Shown piece by piece: positions 34,327 to 36,291 of a DNA stretch of 36,291 bases. The stretch is from DATNFP01 sp035606335 (lineage in GTDB: Bacteria > Bacteroidota > Bacteroidia > Chitinophagales > Chitinophagaceae), in NCBI GenBank assembly GCA_035606335.1, contig DATNFP010000065.1:1-36291 (forward strand), given 5' to 3'. Within the stretch, counting starts at the first letter, position 1, and each line of letters begins with the position of its first letter. The translations under genes and the position numbers were made by a program. A model generated the notes under the pieces. That model had not been told where the DNA came from. It made no database searches and saw only the letters and a list, made by a program, of their open reading frames with translations.

Positions 34327-35774
34327 CTTTTACCTGTATAGTTTTTTGCAACTTTATCAACTACATTTTTAAAGTCAGCATTGTTTTGCAAGCTGCTGAA
34401 TGCCGGTTCGGTAGTTAATTGGGATACATCACTGTATCCTAAAGAAGCTGCTTCATTAAGAGAAGAAATTGCCTGTTGTTCGTTTCCTTTTTTCATGTAA
34501 TAAATAGCTGTCAGGTAAAAACAATCAGGATTTTTGGGATCTGCCATTTTAAAAACCTGCAGACTCTTAGTCGCATTATTTAAATCCCCACCTTCTAACG
34601 CGTGATTGGAATTCATATAGCCGATGAGACCCAAGAAATTTAATAATCTTTTGTCCATTTGAGATTCCTGCTGGCTTGCAGCAGTCTGTATATTGTGATT
34701 CATATCAGCAATTTTCTTTGTCCACCATTGCTCATCTTGTGCAGCAAATTGTTCTGCTAATTCTTGTTGTTGATTTTGTTCTGTCTGTTGCAATTGTGCC
34801 TGTAAAGTCACAGCATCTTTATAGGCCGGACTGGCTGTCATTTCATCCAACTGTTTTTTATATGACGATACATCCTGCAATCCATCCAGAGTTCTCACAA
34901 TACCTCCCAGCAATTCATGAGCTGCTATCCAGTCTTTTGAGGTTACTGCACTGCCGATACGTTTATCAAAATCATTTTTAAAAATGTTTATTAATGTATC
35001 ATTTTTAGATTGCAGATTTTCTTTCATAGCGTTCACCTGCATCCAAAGCAATGCTGTTTGAAAATCAGTGGCTAATGCCCAATCATGTATTCCATTAGCA
35101 GTAAGTAATTGATGTGTAAAGCCATTCTGGGCAAGAGTCTCATTCAGGCTCTCCATTTCAATTAAATTAAAATCATAATTCCCTACTATACCGAAGTAGT
35201 CAAATTTGTTTTGAAATTCATTCCCTGTTTTAGGAAACCCTGCGGCGCATCCTATTACCCCCGCAATTCCATGATCCAGAATAGCGATACTGCTTGCTAC
35301 CCGCGCGCCTCCAGAAAAACCGGCAGCATATATACGCTTCGTATCTATATTGATCCTTGAACGGGTATCATCCATTAATGCCTTTATAGCATCATTTGTT
35401 ACCTGCCATTCTATACCGTTTTTTGAAAAATTCGACCCTATCAATATGAATCCATATTTTTCTGCAATGTCTTTATAAGTCCGCACAGGCAAAGAGCCAC
35501 GCGCATGAGCATCAAAAAAATAGATGCAGGGAAAATTTTTATTAATAGAATAATAAGAAGGCAGATATAACGCAAAGCTCTGCGCATATTGATTTTTGCA
35601 GGCTACAGTATCTATTACTTTTCCTTTAACCAATGAATTATCATATTGCGGTGGCGATGTAATAGGAGTTGAATCGGTAGAAGCAATAGTGCTACTTTGA
35701 TTACCATTTCCTGAACCGCAAGCCGAAAAGTAAACTGCAGCAATAGCTAATGAAATAAATACAATCTTTTTCGT
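34323..35774 (-). CDS. Lipoprotein with alpha/beta-hydrolase (esterase-like) and TPR-like domains; ACG in place of the start
   Basis: The frame from 35780 encodes a lipoprotein signal KKIVFISLAIAAVYFSAC (lipobox C19, counting from ACG 35774), a Ser/Thr/Asn-rich linker, an alpha/beta-hydrolase domain and a C-terminal TPR-like region (CFYLTAIYYMKKGNEQQAISSLNEAA). The nucleophile is in GFSGGARV (S154), with D201 and H230 (NGIHDW) as likely acid and base. Relatives are secreted esterases or PHB-depolymerase-like enzymes; the substrate is unknown. The codon before KK is ACG where ATG is expected, and an in-frame TAG lies 6 bases upstream. The first standard start codon is TTG 35633, which would lose the whole signal. 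A promoter ahead of it matches consensus, so the gene is probably transcribed. Confidence 0.78.
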   Translation of the reverse strand, partial: TKKIVFISLAIAAVYFSACGSGNGNQSSTIASTDSTPITSPPQYDNSLVKGKVIDTVACKNQYAQSFALYLPSYYSINKNFPCIYFFDAHARGSLPVRTYKDIAEKYGFILIGSNFSKNGIEWQVTNDAIKALMDDTRSRINIDTKRIYAAGFSGGARVASSIAILDHGIAGVIGCAAGFPKTGNEFQNKFDYFGIVGNYDFNLIEMESLNETLAQNGFTHQLLTANGIHDWALATDFQTALLWMQVNAMKENLQSKNDTLINIFKNDFDKRIGSAVTSKDWIAAHELLGGIVRTLDGLQDVSSYKKQLDEMTASPAYKDAVTLQAQLQQTEQNQQQELAEQFAAQDEQWWTKKIADMNHNIQTAASQQESQMDKRLLNFLGLIGYMNSNHALEGGDLNNATKSLQVFKMADPKNPDCFYLTAIYYMKKGNEQQAISSLNEAASLGYSDVSQLTTEPAFSSLQNNADFKNVVDKVAKNYTGKS

Positions 35775-35807
35775 AGGAAACTATTTTACAGATTAAAAAA
35801 CACCTGA

Positions 35808-35835
35808 CAAATATAGAAAATATTGTTACCTGCAA
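35808..35835 (-). promoter_or_regulatory. Consensus promoter for the esterase/TPR lipoprotein
   Basis: On the minus strand TTG (35835-35833, within TTTG) is followed after 17 bases by TATATTTG (35815-35808). Both boxes are exact and spacing is in range. Transcription would start near 35803, about 30 bases before the ACG codon at 35774. Confidence 0.65.
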
Positions 35836-35854
35836 ATGGAAACCGAATATCAAT

Positions 35855-36291
35855 TTATTTTTCGTGCCTCATCATATCTACAATCAGGCCGCCCCAGGTA
35901 AAATTTTTTGCTCCGTATCCTTTTCCGTTTAAAGGATTATAGTATTCGCGAAAACCGTTTTCATCAATCAATTGTCTTAATGTCTGAAAAACTTTATTAG
36001 CTTCTTTTTCCATGCCTACATTTTTAAAGCAATGAAATAGCAGCCAGTTTGTCAACGCCCATGTTGGCCCACGCCACATAAATTTTGTTTCATAGGGTGA
36101 AAATGAATGCTCCGTTTTAGCTACTGATGGAACAGGATATGGAAGGGCGAATTCATCTTTATTAAGTAGATGACGGGTCAGTATTTCTGTAGCTATTTCT
36201 TTAGGTACATCTTTTAGTAAGGCAGGTAATGCGATAGTAAATGTCAATACTTTTAGTTTTTTATTGCTACTTCCATGTACATCATAAAAAG
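35855..36291 (-). CDS. (Alpha/alpha)6-barrel glycoside hydrolase, 3' part (cut by window edge)
   Basis: The open frame runs off the right edge, so only about the last 145 residues are present; a TTG at 36247 is internal, because the frame continues through FYDVHGSSNKKLKV to the edge. The visible part has the pattern of trehalase- or MGH1/GH63-like (alpha/alpha)6-barrel enzymes: SPYETKFMWRGPTWALTNWL, then GFREYYNPLNGKGYGAKNFTWGG and a short C-terminal helix. Exact family and substrate cannot be told, because the catalytic acidic residues in the N-terminal part are missing. The 80 bases between it and the divergently spaced lipoprotein promoter hold no other gene. Confidence 0.82.
   Translation of the reverse strand, partial: FYDVHGSSNKKLKVLTFTIALPALLKDVPKEIATEILTRHLLNKDEFALPYPVPSVAKTEHSFSPYETKFMWRGPTWALTNWLLFHCFKNVGMEKEANKVFQTLRQLIDENGFREYYNPLNGKGYGAKNFTWGGLIVDMMRHEK

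Overview
The window is about 36 kb of bacterial chromosome that looks like Bacteroidota, most likely a Chitinophagaceae-type (Chitinophagia) organism. Evidence: promoters of the TTG-N17-23-TAnnTTTG type ahead of many genes, few clear Shine-Dalgarno sequences, a type IX secretion (T9SS) C-terminal sorting domain, BshA of bacillithiol synthesis, DUF4369/DUF5106-like thioredoxin proteins, and a Bacteroidota-type exosortase with a PID-CTERM-like substrate. I see no tRNA, rRNA, CRISPR array, insertion sequence or prophage. Gene packing is tight and no gene-free stretch exceeds about 215 bases.

Layout. 1-5.2 kb: the 5' part of a tRNA-dihydrouridine synthase (minus strand), divergent from a Kup potassium transporter, then a minus-strand run of a DUF1272 zinc protein, a beta-CASP metallo-beta-lactamase RNase-like protein and a JmjC/cupin-8 protein. 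5.3-10.3 kb: an envelope protein-folding cluster on the minus strand (two tandem TlpA-like thioredoxin proteins, then a double-parvulin prolyl isomerase). 10.5-12.4 kb: rlmD and ndk converge on a shared terminator. 12.5-17 kb: a plus-strand operon of an NrnA-like DHH phosphoesterase (with an in-frame stop at its expected start), two tandem FKBP isomerases and an M1 metallopeptidase with a long hairpin in its signal-peptide codons. 17-20.5 kb: mutS and a DUF218 protein. 20.5-26.4 kb: a very acidic small protein, an MFS transporter, a DUF3606 protein, an APC amino-acid permease, a carboxymuconolactone-decarboxylase-like protein, bshA and a small c-type cytochrome lipoprotein. 26.5-32.9 kb: an M28 peptidase followed by an OppC/DppC-type permease, a DUF2905 membrane protein, a cysteine desulfurase, a T9SS cargo protein with internal repeats, a GNAT acetyltransferase and a periplasmic thioredoxin. 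33.2-34.3 kb: a three-gene exosortase cassette. 34.3-36.3 kb: an esterase-plus-TPR lipoprotein whose natural start codon reads ACG, and the 3' end of an (alpha/alpha)6-barrel glycoside hydrolase cut by the window edge.

The most interesting unit is the exosortase cassette at 33.2-34.3 kb: a 68-residue protein that is little more than a signal peptide plus a tripartite sorting tail, an exosortase with Cys/Arg/His catalytic residues, and an overlapping small membrane protein. Other items worth a second look are two genes with damaged or non-canonical starts (12.5 kb and 35.77 kb), a perfect 14-bp hairpin inside coding sequence (15.41 kb), and overlapping divergent promoters (10.42-10.47 kb).
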